A stretch of 64,000 nt of DNA from Neoalteromonas facilis (GTDB lineage Bacteria > Pseudomonadota > Gammaproteobacteria > Enterobacterales > Alteromonadaceae): contig NZ_PEAY01000001.1 of the NCBI RefSeq assembly GCF_002807665.1, positions 930,001 to 994,000 on the forward strand, given 5' to 3'. Position numbers and translations under genes: made by a program. This document shows, in pieces, positions 47,901 to 56,514 of this stretch. Below the pieces are notes generated by a model. That model was not told where the DNA came from and did no database searches. It was given only the letters and a program-made list of their open reading frames with translations. Numbering within the stretch: position 1 is the stretch's first letter; the number at the start of each line of letters is the position of its first letter.

Positions 47901-49425
47901 TCAGTACCCAGATGCCTTCACCGATGAGATTAAAAAGGCGTTGCGCCAGAAAGGTAATTGGTCAGGTGAAGTCGAATCATTGCGAGCGAATGGCGAGCGC
48001 TTTGAGATTGAGTTAAACATTGATGCTGTGGTTGGAGACGACAACAAAACTAGCCACTACGTTGGCGTATTTTCTGACATTACTTCACGTAAAAACACAG
48101 AAAAAGAATTGCTCAAGTTGGCCAACGTTGATCCGCTAACGGACCTTCCCAACCGATCTTTCTTCCAGGCTAGCCATCACAACTTAGTGCGCAAAAATGT
48201 ACCGCATACTCTGATCTGTCTTGACATGGACAACTTCAAGAAGATTAACGATTCATTAGGGCATCAGACCGGCGACATATTGATCAAACAAATAGCGCGC
48301 CGTGTGCAACGTATTACCGGATCGTCGGCAACCTGTTACCGACTCGGTGGCGATGAATTTAGCTTGCTGATCGAAAACAAGGAAGATGTACACACAATCA
48401 CGCACTTCGCGCAAAGTATTCTCGATGCATTATCGCGTCCTTTTGTCATCAATAAACAAGAGTTTGTACTCAGTGCCAGTTTAGGGATTGCGTTCTTCCC
48501 TGAAGATGGTCGTAGCCCCCAAGAACTGTTAAAGAATGCCGATACGGCCATGTACTTTGCGAAAAATGGTGGTGGCAACAGTTATCAATTCTTCAGTGGT
48601 GAAATGAACCAGAATGCTGTTCGCCAATTACAAATTGAGAACCTCATTAGACAAGGCCTACGCGACAATCTCTTTACTGTATTCTACCAACCCAAGGTTG
48701 ATATTACTTCAGGTAAATTGGTCAGTATGGAAGCTCTAGTGCGTTTTGAGCACCCTCAAAAAGGTATCGTGTCACCCAATCAATTTATCCCTCTAGCGGA
48801 GCAGACTGGGCAGATAGTTGAAATTGGTGAGCAAGTACTGCGTAAAGCGTGTGAAGACACCAAACGCTGGGTGCAAGAAGGTTTATTTACTGGACGTGTT
48901 GCGGTTAACATTTCCGCGAAACAATTTGAATTGCCTGACTTGGATGACCGCATTGACCAAATCCTGCGCCAAGTGGGTTTGTCGCCTCTTCACCTTGAAT
49001 GTGAGATCACTGAAGGCACGCTAATGGAAAACCCCGAGCAAGGCCTCAAGTTAATGCAGAGGTTGCGAGAGCGTGGCATTCACTTGGCACTCGATGATTT
49101 TGGCACCGGGTACTCTTCTCTCGCCTACTTAAAACGCTTCCCGTTGAATACCTTGAAGATCGATAAGGCCTTTATCGATGATATAGCTGAAAGCAGCGTT
49201 GATAGGCATATGGCGGCTGCGATTATCAACATCGCCCACAACCTTGGCCTTAAAGTTGTGGCTGAAGGTGTAGAACAAGAAAAGCAACTGTCAATTTTAC
49301 GTCGCTATGATTGCGAGATGATCCAAGGTTACCTCTACAGCAAGCCACTCAGTGCTGAAAAGTTCGAAAAATTACTACGTGAAAATCAAAAACTGCATCA
49401 ACTCATCGCGCAAAACAACGTGTAA
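44974..49425 (+). CDS. Large membrane sensor: Reg_prop propeller, PAS, GGDEF and EAL domains
   Basis: The 1483-residue protein has a signal peptide (about 30 residues), a periplasmic two-part beta-propeller with repeated DxxGxIWxGT-type blades (about 45-650), a Y_Y_Y-type domain (about 680-760), one membrane helix (about 770-790), two PAS domains (about 800-920 and 930-1045), a GGDEF domain (YRLGGDEF) and an EAL domain with all catalytic motifs (MEALVRF, NISAKQF, EITEG, DDFGTGYSS, LKIDKAF, AEGVEQE, QGYLYSKP). No RxxD inhibitory site precedes GGDEF. The periplasmic half resembles the two-component hybrid sensors for polysaccharides. The start is GTG at 44974 or ATG at 45004. Confidence 0.9.
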   Translation: MQIVRALNTLMTSSLLTFLLWTVSFCAVSQNFKPAFVGTDLQNASVSDITEDAYGFIWTHSSKGITRFDGYKITSFEYDPNVDGSLQNGVIEKLLADQLGRIWVAGSQGLSRYDDKHERFIRYTAENSPLMSGDVTAIALGHNGTLLIADSDGLYRFTIADNSLKRLNVSNFPPAQVSFIQEDNEKIWLSTKEQGTYALDKNTLSVFDLNDVNPWNIQFYQSSVYAIQRYDGSEWIGTQEGLFEILSTGGVRNVFSDDLGKIEVRDIHVIDDTLWLTTSSGVLTMGHDRVIKQRLINSVEVNSRSNYLMSMHVDTNGVKWIGTFNGVFRGLPYTKEAPQLISSVNVDAREVPVKEIWSIKQASDGALWFVSSPDKIVRMPNEDGQSQIFNNLANSPIWDIVLGAKNDLWIASSNGIFHFSINTDGSLSELAHLYAGSLIDKLYASEQAIWFWHDSLDLVRIDLISGESKATEAPTMITTAMPIGEDALGRIWLNSNMGAVVFEANTSLFEAPFQSDVSHPLHAEELRYFYAYAGHYYVVSATKGVYKLSKSDLSVVDYLASNVSDVMSGIGVDDSIWYSGIKTIHEVRLPQLEHALSLTSQRFANNEHFDSAITSGNDGAIYFGGEKGITRIYPSYLLQPTLNLGIAETPQLLSLKIFNTAIAANDSADSILKAPIYLSDSIKLEYKERFSVEYGVINPIDIEQTNYRHKLVGFDDDWVYNDTNRIEGYSRVPFGEYVFEVQSRVYDSDWSDSRKLHVTIEPPIWLHRHAIVFYAFFIVLTTIYLVRQYQSRKSSQLAIRESEERLKLTLWSSGDELWDWDIYGGQVHRSNTWGTLDFPQDDIRTSSSYEANIHPNDIERVREALQSHLDGMTEFFEVAYRAKTFKGEWIWLLDRGKVVKRDQNNNALRMTGTLKDIQHLKLAEEQLYLFKRSIENISEGVFITNTDFRFVSVNNAYCKYTGETREKALASYLFFHQYPDAFTDEIKKALRQKGNWSGEVESLRANGERFEIELNIDAVVGDDNKTSHYVGVFSDITSRKNTEKELLKLANVDPLTDLPNRSFFQASHHNLVRKNVPHTLICLDMDNFKKINDSLGHQTGDILIKQIARRVQRITGSSATCYRLGGDEFSLLIENKEDVHTITHFAQSILDALSRPFVINKQEFVLSASLGIAFFPEDGRSPQELLKNADTAMYFAKNGGGNSYQFFSGEMNQNAVRQLQIENLIRQGLRDNLFTVFYQPKVDITSGKLVSMEALVRFEHPQKGIVSPNQFIPLAEQTGQIVEIGEQVLRKACEDTKRWVQEGLFTGRVAVNISAKQFELPDLDDRIDQILRQVGLSPLHLECEITEGTLMENPEQGLKLMQRLRERGIHLALDDFGTGYSSLAYLKRFPLNTLKIDKAFIDDIAESSVDRHMAAAIINIAHNLGLKVVAEGVEQEKQLSILRRYDCEMIQGYLYSKPLSAEKFEKLLRENQKLHQLIAQNNV

Positions 49426-49510
49426 CCCACTGTTTTACATCGTTATTGCTAGGCTATTTCTAACATCCCCCATCAATTTACGTAAGCCATTTAACTTTAC
49501 TTAATCCAAC

Positions 49511-49527
49511 TTGGCACGCCTTTAGCT
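49511..49527 (+). promoter_or_regulatory. Sigma-54-type promoter of the small secreted peptide gene
   Basis: TTGGCACGCCTTTAGCT has a perfect -24 element TTGGCACG, the GG (49513-49514) and GC (49525-49526) exactly 10 nt apart, and a -12 element TAGC close to TTGC. The predicted start near 49538 gives a leader of about 60 nt before the ATG at 49598. No sigma-70 promoter of similar quality is seen in the gap. Confidence 0.6.
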
Positions 49528-49597
49528 TTACGTAGCTAGCGCGTCACTTTTGTGGCGTCAAAAACCTACAATCAAATAAGACATAAAGGAGTCAACC

Positions 49598-49756
49598 ATG
49601 TTGAAAGCGTTTGCAATAGCACTAGCGATGACAACTGCACAATCAGCAGTAGCTGTAGACAACGATGGTGCTAAAGCGCCTACAATCAGTAAGTCTATTG
49701 TTGTGGTAGAAAAGCCAATGGGCAAGAAACGCCCAAGAAACACGCGTTTCGACTAA
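49598..49756 (+). CDS. Small secreted peptide (52 residues), unknown function
   Basis: The frame encodes a 52-residue product with a signal peptide (MLKAFAIALAMTTAQSAVA, cleavage after A-V-A) and a mature part of about 33 residues ending in a very basic stretch (KKRPRNTRFD). A near-perfect ribosome site AAAGGAG lies 6 nt before the ATG, a sigma-54-type promoter lies upstream and an intrinsic terminator downstream, so it is a complete stand-alone unit. I do not recognise the family. It is too short for many gene callers. Confidence 0.78.
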   Translation: MLKAFAIALAMTTAQSAVAVDNDGAKAPTISKSIVVVEKPMGKKRPRNTRFD

Positions 49757-49795
49757 TTGGCATTCAAGGATTTTTTTTCTAGGACAGATCTTTGG

Positions 49796-49823
49796 AAGAG
49801 AGGCAATTTGCCTCTCTTTTTTT
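49796..49823 (+). terminator. Terminator of the small secreted peptide gene
   Basis: AGAGAGGCA and TGCCTCTCT form a 9-bp stem (49797-49805 with 49809-49817) followed by TTTTTT (to 49823). It lies 40 nt after the stop codon of the peptide gene. Confidence 0.82.
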
Positions 49824-49827
49824 ATGC

Positions 49828-50028
49828 TTACGCGGCTAGTTGGACGCTACCAAAGCCAACAGCCCGTCGCCACGCGACATGTTTGGATATGTTAAACATA
49901 GGTAACGCTAGAGGGCCGAGTAATAAGCCCGTCACAGCCCATGATTTCGGGCACAAACCTGACTTAAACGCATCAACGTAGTAGTAACATGCAAACAACA
50001 GTGAAATAAAGAATACGAGTACAACCAT
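49828..50028 (-). CDS. Small inner-membrane protein (66 residues)
   Basis: The product has two hydrophobic segments (about 2-18 and 28-46) with a short loop containing C-P-K-S-W, and a basic C-terminal half. Small proteins of this look (Y-x-D-A ... W-A-x-x-G-L-L-L-G-P-L-A-L-P) recur in marine gammaproteobacteria, as far as I recall, but no function is known. The ATG has AGG 4 nt upstream. It is convergent with the secreted peptide gene, ending 5 nt after that gene's terminator. Confidence 0.65.
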   Translation of the reverse strand: MVVLVFFISLLFACYYYVDAFKSGLCPKSWAVTGLLLGPLALPMFNISKHVAWRRAVGFGSVQLAA

Positions 50029-50136
50029 TAACCTGTCTCTCTAAACCGCAGCTACTATCTAGGGTAGATGCCAATCAAATTTAACTGGTCATATTTTACC
50101 CTATTTTGGACATTTAAATAGCTTTTTTAAAGCCTA

Positions 50137-50175
50137 AACATTAAAAAACCGGGATAACCCCGGTTTTTTAATGTT
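50137..50175 (-). terminator. Bidirectional-looking terminator after fadJ
   Basis: A 17-bp perfect stem (50137-50153 with 50159-50175, loop ATAAC) has a CCGGG core flanked by A- and T-runs, so it can end transcription in either direction. It lies 30 nt after the fadJ stop codon. Confidence 0.9.
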
Positions 50176-50204
50176 TTGTTAACAATTTATCAACATCGTT
50201 TACA

Positions 50205-52322
50205 TCAATAAAACGATTTACCTTCGTCTGCCATTTTGACTAGGATATCAGCTGGCGCAAATTTGCTATCGATGGTCTCACTGTAATGCTTGAGACGCTG
50301 AACTACGGTAGTAATCCCCAGTTTGTCCATGTATCTAAATGGCCCGCCCAAGAATGGTGGGAAGCCGATGCCAAAAATAGCACCGATGTCCCCATCTCGC
50401 GCATTGCGGATAACGCCTTCATCGAGACAACGAGCGGCTTCATTCAACATCATAAGTACTGAACGTTCAGCAATTACATCACCACTCAATGATTTATTAG
50501 GTGAAATGCCCAGCAATTCATAGACCGACTCATCGACGTCTTTGCCTGGCTTCTTACCCTCATAAAGATAAAAACCTTTTTCGTTCTTTTTACCTTTACG
50601 GCCGTCTTCTAGCACTTTGTCAAATGCACTAGGAGCAGTAAACCTTTCACCAAATTGCTCTACCAAGAATGGAATGATCTTGGTGCCCACATCAATTCCC
50701 ACTTCATCAAGTAATTTCACCGGCCCCACAGGGAAACCAAATTTAACTAATGACTTATCAACATGTTCGATGGGCTCGCCGCCTAACACCATGCAAGCGG
50801 CTTCATTCATGTAAGGCGCTAGGATACGGTTTACATAGAACCCTGCTCCGTCTTTCACGACAACAGGCGTTTTCCCCTGACGTTTAGCAAACTCCACCGT
50901 TGTAGAAATGGTCTCATCTGAGGTTTTCTCATGCGCGATGACTTCTGCCAAAGGCATTTTATCGACTGGAGAGAAGTAATGCAGGCCAATAACATTTTCT
51001 GGTCGCTCTGCCTTGGCCGCGATTTGACCAATTGGAATAGAAGACGTATTCGACGCAAAGATAGTTGATGCCTGACAGTTTTGCTCAATATCCGCAACCA
51101 TTTGTTGCTTCAATGGCAAATCTTCAAATACCGCCTCAATGACCATATCAACATCTTTATAACCACTGTAATCCGTCGTACCTGTCAGTAATGCGAGTTG
51201 TTGCTGCATCTTAGACTTCATCAGGATCTTACGTTTTACACGCTTGTTTAGGATGTCATAGCTATAACGAATCGCATTGGCGATACCGTCTGAACGTATA
51301 TCCTTGATCCGAGCAGGTACTTTAGCCTTCGTTGCTGTAACGTAAGCAATACCACCGCCCATAAGGCCGCCGCCTAAAACACCAACTTTTTTCACTTTTG
51401 CTGGCTCGACTCCTTCTACTCCCTGCTCCTTCTTCATTTCCGTTGTGGCAAAGAAGATATTACGTAACTGGGCTGACTCCGGCGTCATCACTAACTCACC
51501 AAAATGCCTCGCTTCTACACGCAAACCGTCTCGCATACCATCACTGATACCCGTTTCAATACAATCGATAATGCGCATAGGCGCTGGGTAATTCCCTTTG
51601 GTTTTCGCTAAGGTTTGTTTTCTCGCTTGACCAAACAAGGTATTGCGCCCAAATGGTGTCTCTTCTAGCAAGCGGTTTACTAAAGACAACTTAGGTTTAG
51701 TGCGATTCGGTTTACCCTTCTTGGCAAACGATACTGCAACATCAAACAAAATTGACTGTGGCACCATATCATCAACGATACCGTACTTTTTAGCTTGCTT
51801 AGCGCGAGTTGGCGCCCCAGTCAGCATCATTTTCATAGCTTGTTGAATACCGATCAAACGAGGTAAGCGCTGAGTACCGCCACTTCCTGGTAACAAGCCC
51901 AATTGTACTTCCGGCAATCCTAATTGGGTTTTGTCTGAGTCACTGCAAACGCGATAGTGACATGCTAGCGCTAATTCCAAACCACCACCCAACGCAGGCC
52001 CATGGATTGCTGCCACAAATGTCTTAGACATTTTCTCAATGCGATTGAACACTTCCTGCCCACCCGCAGACAAGGCTTCAGCATCAGACGCACTCTCACA
52101 CGCTGCCAACATACTGATATCAGCACCCGCCACAAAAGAGTCTTTTTTGCCACTTTGCAATACAACCCCGACTATAGCGCTGTCTTTTTCTATCTCATCC
52201 AGCACGGCGGTTATTTCGTCACCAAATGCCTGCTTCAATGTATTCATTGATTCGCCAGGCACATCCATGGTTAAAACAGCAACGCCATCGTCACGTTTCT
52301 CTAATGTAAATGCACTTGTCAT
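50205..52322 (-). CDS. fadJ: FadJ, multifunctional fatty-acid oxidation alpha subunit
   Basis: The 705-residue protein joins an enoyl-CoA hydratase domain (about 1-190, oxyanion motifs AGADISML and [13 protein letters not shown]) with a 3-hydroxyacyl-CoA dehydrogenase (NAD motif [14 protein letters not shown], then [17 protein letters not shown]). It catalyses two steps of beta-oxidation together with FadI. FadJ rather than FadB is inferred from its length and from the fadI-fadJ order. Its ATG overlaps the fadI stop by one base (TAATG). Confidence 0.94.
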   Translation of the reverse strand: MTSAFTLEKRDDGVAVLTMDVPGESMNTLKQAFGDEITAVLDEIEKDSAIVGVVLQSGKKDSFVAGADISMLAACESASDAEALSAGGQEVFNRIEKMSKTFVAAIHGPALGGGLELALACHYRVCSDSDKTQLGLPEVQLGLLPGSGGTQRLPRLIGIQQAMKMMLTGAPTRAKQAKKYGIVDDMVPQSILFDVAVSFAKKGKPNRTKPKLSLVNRLLEETPFGRNTLFGQARKQTLAKTKGNYPAPMRIIDCIETGISDGMRDGLRVEARHFGELVMTPESAQLRNIFFATTEMKKEQGVEGVEPAKVKKVGVLGGGLMGGGIAYVTATKAKVPARIKDIRSDGIANAIRYSYDILNKRVKRKILMKSKMQQQLALLTGTTDYSGYKDVDMVIEAVFEDLPLKQQMVADIEQNCQASTIFASNTSSIPIGQIAAKAERPENVIGLHYFSPVDKMPLAEVIAHEKTSDETISTTVEFAKRQGKTPVVVKDGAGFYVNRILAPYMNEAACMVLGGEPIEHVDKSLVKFGFPVGPVKLLDEVGIDVGTKIIPFLVEQFGERFTAPSAFDKVLEDGRKGKKNEKGFYLYEGKKPGKDVDESVYELLGISPNKSLSGDVIAERSVLMMLNEAARCLDEGVIRNARDGDIGAIFGIGFPPFLGGPFRYMDKLGITTVVQRLKHYSETIDSKFAPADILVKMADEGKSFY

Positions 52323-53632
52323 TATTCTGTCTCCACAATCATTGCTGCTGCTAAACCGCCAGCTGCACAGGCCGTCAATAAGCCTGTTCCACCGCCTCTG
52401 CGTTGTAATTCATTCAACATTTGCGTAATCATTCGCGTGCCCGTTGCTGCAAATGGGTGGCCGTAGGCGAGAGAGCTTCCCATCACATTAAACTTGTCCA
52501 TATCTATTTCACCCGTGGCTTTAGAACGTCCGAGCTTCTCTTGTGCAAATTTATCACTGGCAAACATTTTCACATTTGCCAATGTTTGTGCCGCAAATGC
52601 TTCGTGCATTTCGATCAGAGTGATGTCACTTAAACTCATACCTGCGCGGTCTAGTGCCATAGGCGTCGCATAAGACGGCCCCATCAGCATATCTTCCCAT
52701 ACATCGATCGCCGCAAACGCATAACTCTTAATGTAACCCAATGGGGTATAACCTAATGCTTTGGCGCGACTTTCGGTCATTAACAACACTGCTGATGCAC
52801 CATCTGTAAGGGGTGTTGCATTAGCAGCTGTTACCGTTCCGTGCTTACGATCAAAAACAGGCTTAGGCTTAGCGTAACCTTCTAACGTTGAATCAAAGCG
52901 TACGTTATTGTCACGCTCTAACGCCCCTTTGAAAGGTTCTGCATATGCGGTCATGACTTCATTCGCCAACTTGCCTTCTTCCCAGCTCTGGGCGGCCAAT
53001 GTATGACTACGATGCGCTAATTCATCTTGCGCTTGACGTGTAATACCATGTGTTTTGGCCATCTGTTCTGCCGTTTGCCCCATTGACAGGCCTGTGGAAT
53101 ATTCGGCTACTGCCGGCGGAACCGGTGCTAAATCACGCAATGATAAACGTCTAAAAATGGATAATTTTTGCCCCAAAGTTTTGGTTTTTTGTAAATCGAC
53201 CAAAGCCCTAGCCAAATTCTTGGACACACCAATAGGTGAAACAGACGTTGAGTCAGCGCCACCAGCAACACCCACACTGATATTGCCCGCTAACATAGAT
53301 TCCGCGATGTTGACGGTAGATTGGAAACTGGTCGCACAGGCTCGTGAGACGCTGTAAGCGTCCGTAGATACTGGCATATTGGTACCAAGTACGATTTCGC
53401 GCGCAATATTCGGCGCCTCTGGCATTTGTACAACCTGACCATACACCACTTGCTCAACCCAAGAAGGGTCAACGTTGTTGCGTATTAGTAGTTCATTAAC
53501 CACCATTTTACCCAGATCAACGGCAGGCACTCCGTGAAAATAGGTCGCCATTTTTGCGAATGGAGTTCTCAATCCGGCAACGATAGCAATACGGTCGCCA
53601 TCGCGAGTCGTCAGATTCTGTTTCATAGCCAT
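52322..53632 (-). CDS. fadI: FadI, 3-ketoacyl-CoA thiolase
   Basis: The 436-residue thiolase, the same length as E. coli FadI, has the nucleophilic Cys in [10 protein letters not shown], the His motif MHEAFAAQ, the segment [13 protein letters not shown] and the C-terminal catalytic Cys in [12 protein letters not shown]. It cleaves 3-ketoacyl-CoA in the last step of beta-oxidation. AGGA precedes the ATG at about 8 nt. A FadR-type operator lies upstream. Confidence 0.95.
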   Translation of the reverse strand: MAMKQNLTTRDGDRIAIVAGLRTPFAKMATYFHGVPAVDLGKMVVNELLIRNNVDPSWVEQVVYGQVVQMPEAPNIAREIVLGTNMPVSTDAYSVSRACATSFQSTVNIAESMLAGNISVGVAGGADSTSVSPIGVSKNLARALVDLQKTKTLGQKLSIFRRLSLRDLAPVPPAVAEYSTGLSMGQTAEQMAKTHGITRQAQDELAHRSHTLAAQSWEEGKLANEVMTAYAEPFKGALERDNNVRFDSTLEGYAKPKPVFDRKHGTVTAANATPLTDGASAVLLMTESRAKALGYTPLGYIKSYAFAAIDVWEDMLMGPSYATPMALDRAGMSLSDITLIEMHEAFAAQTLANVKMFASDKFAQEKLGRSKATGEIDMDKFNVMGSSLAYGHPFAATGTRMITQMLNELQRRGGGTGLLTACAAGGLAAAMIVETE

Positions 53633-54047
53633 AAGTAGGTCCTTTGATAATTCAAACCAAGTGGTCTGACCTGTAAAGTGTGCAGATTCTTACAAAGTGT
53701 GAACGAAATTTCAACGACTATTCGTCGCTATCGTGAATAGTTGAAGCAATCGTTCATACATAATCACTAGAGCATAGTGGCTAAATCCTAATTTTGCTGT
53801 TGAGATTTGCCTCATCATCCCTATATGAGGAAAAACAGTGAAACAACATGTGTTTGTCGATCAGTGTGGGTGGATCACCTCGATTGAGTAGACACAGTTA
53901 AGCCGCTGGGTTAGTACACTATGAGTGGATGAATTTTCGCTTTCCTACTGAACCAATCACGCTTAGTGTTGACCAAGTGAAGGCGCAAATATTCGATGTG
54001 TACGCCAATCGGCTTGCCAACGTGCTAGAAATTAAAGGATTCTATTA
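53633..54047. other. Divergent regulatory region fadI / moxR cluster
   Basis: This 415-nt gap holds the FadR-type operator near fadI, an inverted repeat ACTATTC-N11-GAATAGT (53717-53741), and two nearby copies of CACACTTT on the minus strand in the likely fadI promoter area. On the plus strand a possible promoter TTGAGA-N16-TATATG (53800-53827) could serve the moxR operon. The last 120 nt are occupied by a small reading frame coupled to moxR, listed separately. Confidence 0.6.
53659..53675 (-). promoter_or_regulatory. FadR-type operator upstream of fadIJ
   Basis: AAGTGGTCTGACCTGTA matches the FadR consensus AGCTGGTCCGACCTGTT in its conserved core TGGTCNGACCTGT. It lies 27 nt before the fadI start codon, close to the expected start of transcription, a position that fits repression released by long-chain acyl-CoA. 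The fadR gene itself is not in this window. Confidence 0.75.
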
Positions 54048-54048
54048 A
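53929..54048 (+). CDS. Possible 39-residue leader protein coupled to moxR
   Basis: An ATG frame encodes 39 residues (MNFRFPTEPITLSVDQVKAQ at the start, ending LEIKGFY) and ends with a TAA that overlaps the moxR ATG as TAATG, the same coupling seen for pal-cpoB and fadI-fadJ in this window. The composition is protein-like. The ribosome site is weak (GAGTGG too close). It may be a real micro-protein, a coupling device for moxR, or chance. Confidence 0.4.
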   Translation: MNFRFPTEPITLSVDQVKAQIFDVYANRLANVLEIKGFY

Positions 54049-55004
54049 TGGCTGTATCGCAGTTTGAACAATTACAACAATACTTAGATTCTCAAATCAT
54101 TGGTCAACAAGGCTTAACGCGCAACATTCTGATTGCGTTACTGGCAGATGGACACCTATTAGTAGAAGGCCCCCCTGGATTGGCGAAAACACGAGCAGTA
54201 AACGCATTGGCCGCTGGTTTGGAAGCTGATTTCCATCGCGTTCAATTTACGCCCGATCTACTGCCAGCGGATCTAACAGGGACTGACATCTATCGACCAG
54301 AAACGGGTGAGTTTATCTTTCAGTCTGGTCCTTTGTTCCACAATCTAGTATTGGCTGATGAGATAAACCGAGCTCCCGCTAAAGTACAAAGTGCATTGTT
54401 AGAGGCCATGGCCGAGAGACAGATTACGGTAGGTAACAAAACTTACCCCCTATCAGAATTGTTCTTGGTAATGGCTACACAAAACCCGCTCGAACAAGAA
54501 GGAACCTATCCGCTGCCGGAAGCACAACTTGATCGCTTTCTGATGCATGTAGAAATCACTTACCCCGATGCGCAAAGTGAATTGCAGATCCTGCGATTGA
54601 CACGTGACGAAGCCAAACACGTAGAAGTTAAGCCACCTCAAAAGATTACCCAAGCGAACATATTTAGTGCCCGTCAGGAAGTACTTTCACTGCACTTGGC
54701 ACCGACACTAGAGGAATACATCGTTCAGCTTATCATGGCGACGAGAACCCCAGGTAAGTTTGATACTACGTTAGAGTCAGCTATTGAATTCGGCGCAAGC
54801 CCTCGTGCGACCATCGCACTAGAGCGTTGTGCGCGCGCACATGCATGGCTAATGGGACGTGACTTTGTGGGTCCTGATGACATCCAAGCGGTGTTCCACA
54901 ATGTTATGCGGCATCGCATAATTCTCAGTTATGAAGCGCAAGCCGAGGGGTTGTCGGCTAATCAAGTATTATCACAAGTTCTGAATGCTGTAGCTGTACC
55001 ATAG
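54048..55004 (+). CDS. MoxR-family AAA+ ATPase
   Basis: The 318-residue ATPase has Walker A VEGPPGLAKT, Walker B LVLADEINRAP, the sensor 1 region MATQNPLEQEGTYPLPEAQLDRF and a C-terminal lid domain. MoxR ATPases act as chaperones for proteins with von Willebrand A domains, here encoded by the following genes. It is the first recognised gene of the cluster up to 61347. Confidence 0.94.
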   Translation: MAVSQFEQLQQYLDSQIIGQQGLTRNILIALLADGHLLVEGPPGLAKTRAVNALAAGLEADFHRVQFTPDLLPADLTGTDIYRPETGEFIFQSGPLFHNLVLADEINRAPAKVQSALLEAMAERQITVGNKTYPLSELFLVMATQNPLEQEGTYPLPEAQLDRFLMHVEITYPDAQSELQILRLTRDEAKHVEVKPPQKITQANIFSARQEVLSLHLAPTLEEYIVQLIMATRTPGKFDTTLESAIEFGASPRATIALERCARAHAWLMGRDFVGPDDIQAVFHNVMRHRIILSYEAQAEGLSANQVLSQVLNAVAVP

Positions 55005-55013
55005 GAAAACGCG

Positions 55014-56015
55014 ATGTTTGCGGATCATGCGCTAAAATCATGGCTGACTGACTATAAGACAAATGGCATTTCACTCTGTGTGCCTGAACTGGTGCGTTAC
55101 AGGCACCACACAAAAGCCCTTGATCTAAGTCCTAAGAAAACACCACAGGCTCGATTAGCAGGTACCTACGTGACCAAACTCAAAGGGCGCGGAATGGAAT
55201 TTGATGAGTCTCGTCATTATCAAGCGGGTGATGATATTCGAGCGATTGATTGGCGCGTTACTGCTCGCACAGGAAAAACGCATACCAAGGTTTATCGTGA
55301 AGAACGCGAGAGGCCTATATACGTTTTTACTGACATGTCGTCATCTATGCAGTTTGGTAGTGCATTTGTTTTTAAATCCATCCAAGCTGCACATTTAAGT
55401 ACACTTATTGCCTGGTCAGCGGTGGCCCGTGGTGACAAATTGGGTGCCATTTCATTTAACGCACATCAGCACGTGGAGAACAAGCCTAAAAGTCGTCAAA
55501 GTGCCGTGTTACAGCATATTCATCAGTTAATTGGTTTACAAAGTGAAGCCATCAACAAACAACATTCTGACTTTAACTTTGACCCGGATCGGCAAGCGGA
55601 TCAGTTCAGTGCCAATTGCACTCGCCTAATGCGTTTAGCAAAACCCGGAAGTCTGGTTTGGGTTATCAGTGACTTTCAAAATATCAATAAACAAAGTTTA
55701 AGAATGCTAGCGGATTTAAATCGACACAGCGAAGTACGCGCTGCAGTGATTTATGATCCTCTCGAAGTAAAGTTACCGGAAACTCACAGCAAACAATCAT
55801 TGACGATTACCGATGGAAAAGAAAAACGTGGGCTGACATTGGGCGATAACACGGTAACCCAACATTATTCCGCTTGGGCGCAATCAAGAAATGCTAGCCT
55901 CAGCCAAGCATTGGAAAAAGCTAAAATTTCGGGGCTACATGTGAGTGCCGGCTCCCCCTTGTTGCAACAACCGTTGCACGTGATAAGAAACAACTATGTA
56001 ATGGAGCATATTTAG
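55014..56015 (+). CDS. DUF58 domain protein
   Basis: The 333-residue protein has the DUF58 signature GRGMEFDESRHYQAGDDIRAIDWRV (the run around residues 62-86) followed by a VWA-like fold (FTDMSSSMQFGS, then VWVISDFQNI). No membrane helix is predicted. DUF58 proteins nearly always pair with MoxR; their biochemical role is unclear. The ATG lies 9 nt after moxR with AGGA upstream. Confidence 0.92.
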   Translation: MFADHALKSWLTDYKTNGISLCVPELVRYRHHTKALDLSPKKTPQARLAGTYVTKLKGRGMEFDESRHYQAGDDIRAIDWRVTARTGKTHTKVYREERERPIYVFTDMSSSMQFGSAFVFKSIQAAHLSTLIAWSAVARGDKLGAISFNAHQHVENKPKSRQSAVLQHIHQLIGLQSEAINKQHSDFNFDPDRQADQFSANCTRLMRLAKPGSLVWVISDFQNINKQSLRMLADLNRHSEVRAAVIYDPLEVKLPETHSKQSLTITDGKEKRGLTLGDNTVTQHYSAWAQSRNASLSQALEKAKISGLHVSAGSPLLQQPLHVIRNNYVMEHI

Positions 56016-56016
56016 C

Positions 56017-56514
56017 ATGGATCCGCTCGCTCAACTACATGATATATCCCTTGCTCAACCAGTAGATTGGTGGCCCTTAGCATGGGGCTGGTGGGTGGTT
56101 ATCATCTGCGCGTTAGCCATTACCACCTCACTTATTGTGATCGTTTGGCGTCACCGAAAAAACAATCGTGTGCGCCGCGCGGCGTTAGCGCAAATTGATT
56201 CGCTAGATATCAACAGTGATTTTTTAGCCCGTGCAGGCCAAATTAATGCGATTTTGAAACAAGTTGTCCGGCACTACTTTCCTGTTGAAACATCAGTAAG
56301 TTTGCATGGGGCTGAGTGGCAGCATTTTATGCAAACCCAGTTACCACAGCGCTACCACAAGCAATTTGTCGCATTATCCGAACATACTTTCACTCTTCAC
56401 TACAAACCACAAACAGCGGTTAGTAAGGATATTGCAGACGCATATAAAGATGCAGCTCGGTTATGGCTTAAGCATGCAGATTTAAGCAGCTTACAGGGGG
56501 CCAGCAATGTTTGA
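56017..56514 (+). CDS. DUF4381 membrane protein
   Basis: The 165-residue protein has an N-terminal segment LHDISLAQPVDWWPLAWGWW typical of DUF4381, one membrane helix (about 25-45) and a cytoplasmic or periplasmic helical domain. It is found only in MoxR/Bat clusters of this type and has no known function. It starts 1 nt after the DUF58 stop and overlaps the next gene by 8 nt. Confidence 0.88.
   Translation: MDPLAQLHDISLAQPVDWWPLAWGWWVVIICALAITTSLIVIVWRHRKNNRVRRAALAQIDSLDINSDFLARAGQINAILKQVVRHYFPVETSVSLHGAEWQHFMQTQLPQRYHKQFVALSEHTFTLHYKPQTAVSKDIADAYKDAARLWLKHADLSSLQGASNV

Noticed and set aside
49558-49743. Minus-strand hydrophobic ORF opposite the secreted peptide
   Set aside because: It is the antisense of a signal-peptide gene with a near-perfect ribosome site and terminator; its hydrophobicity follows from the complementary codons.
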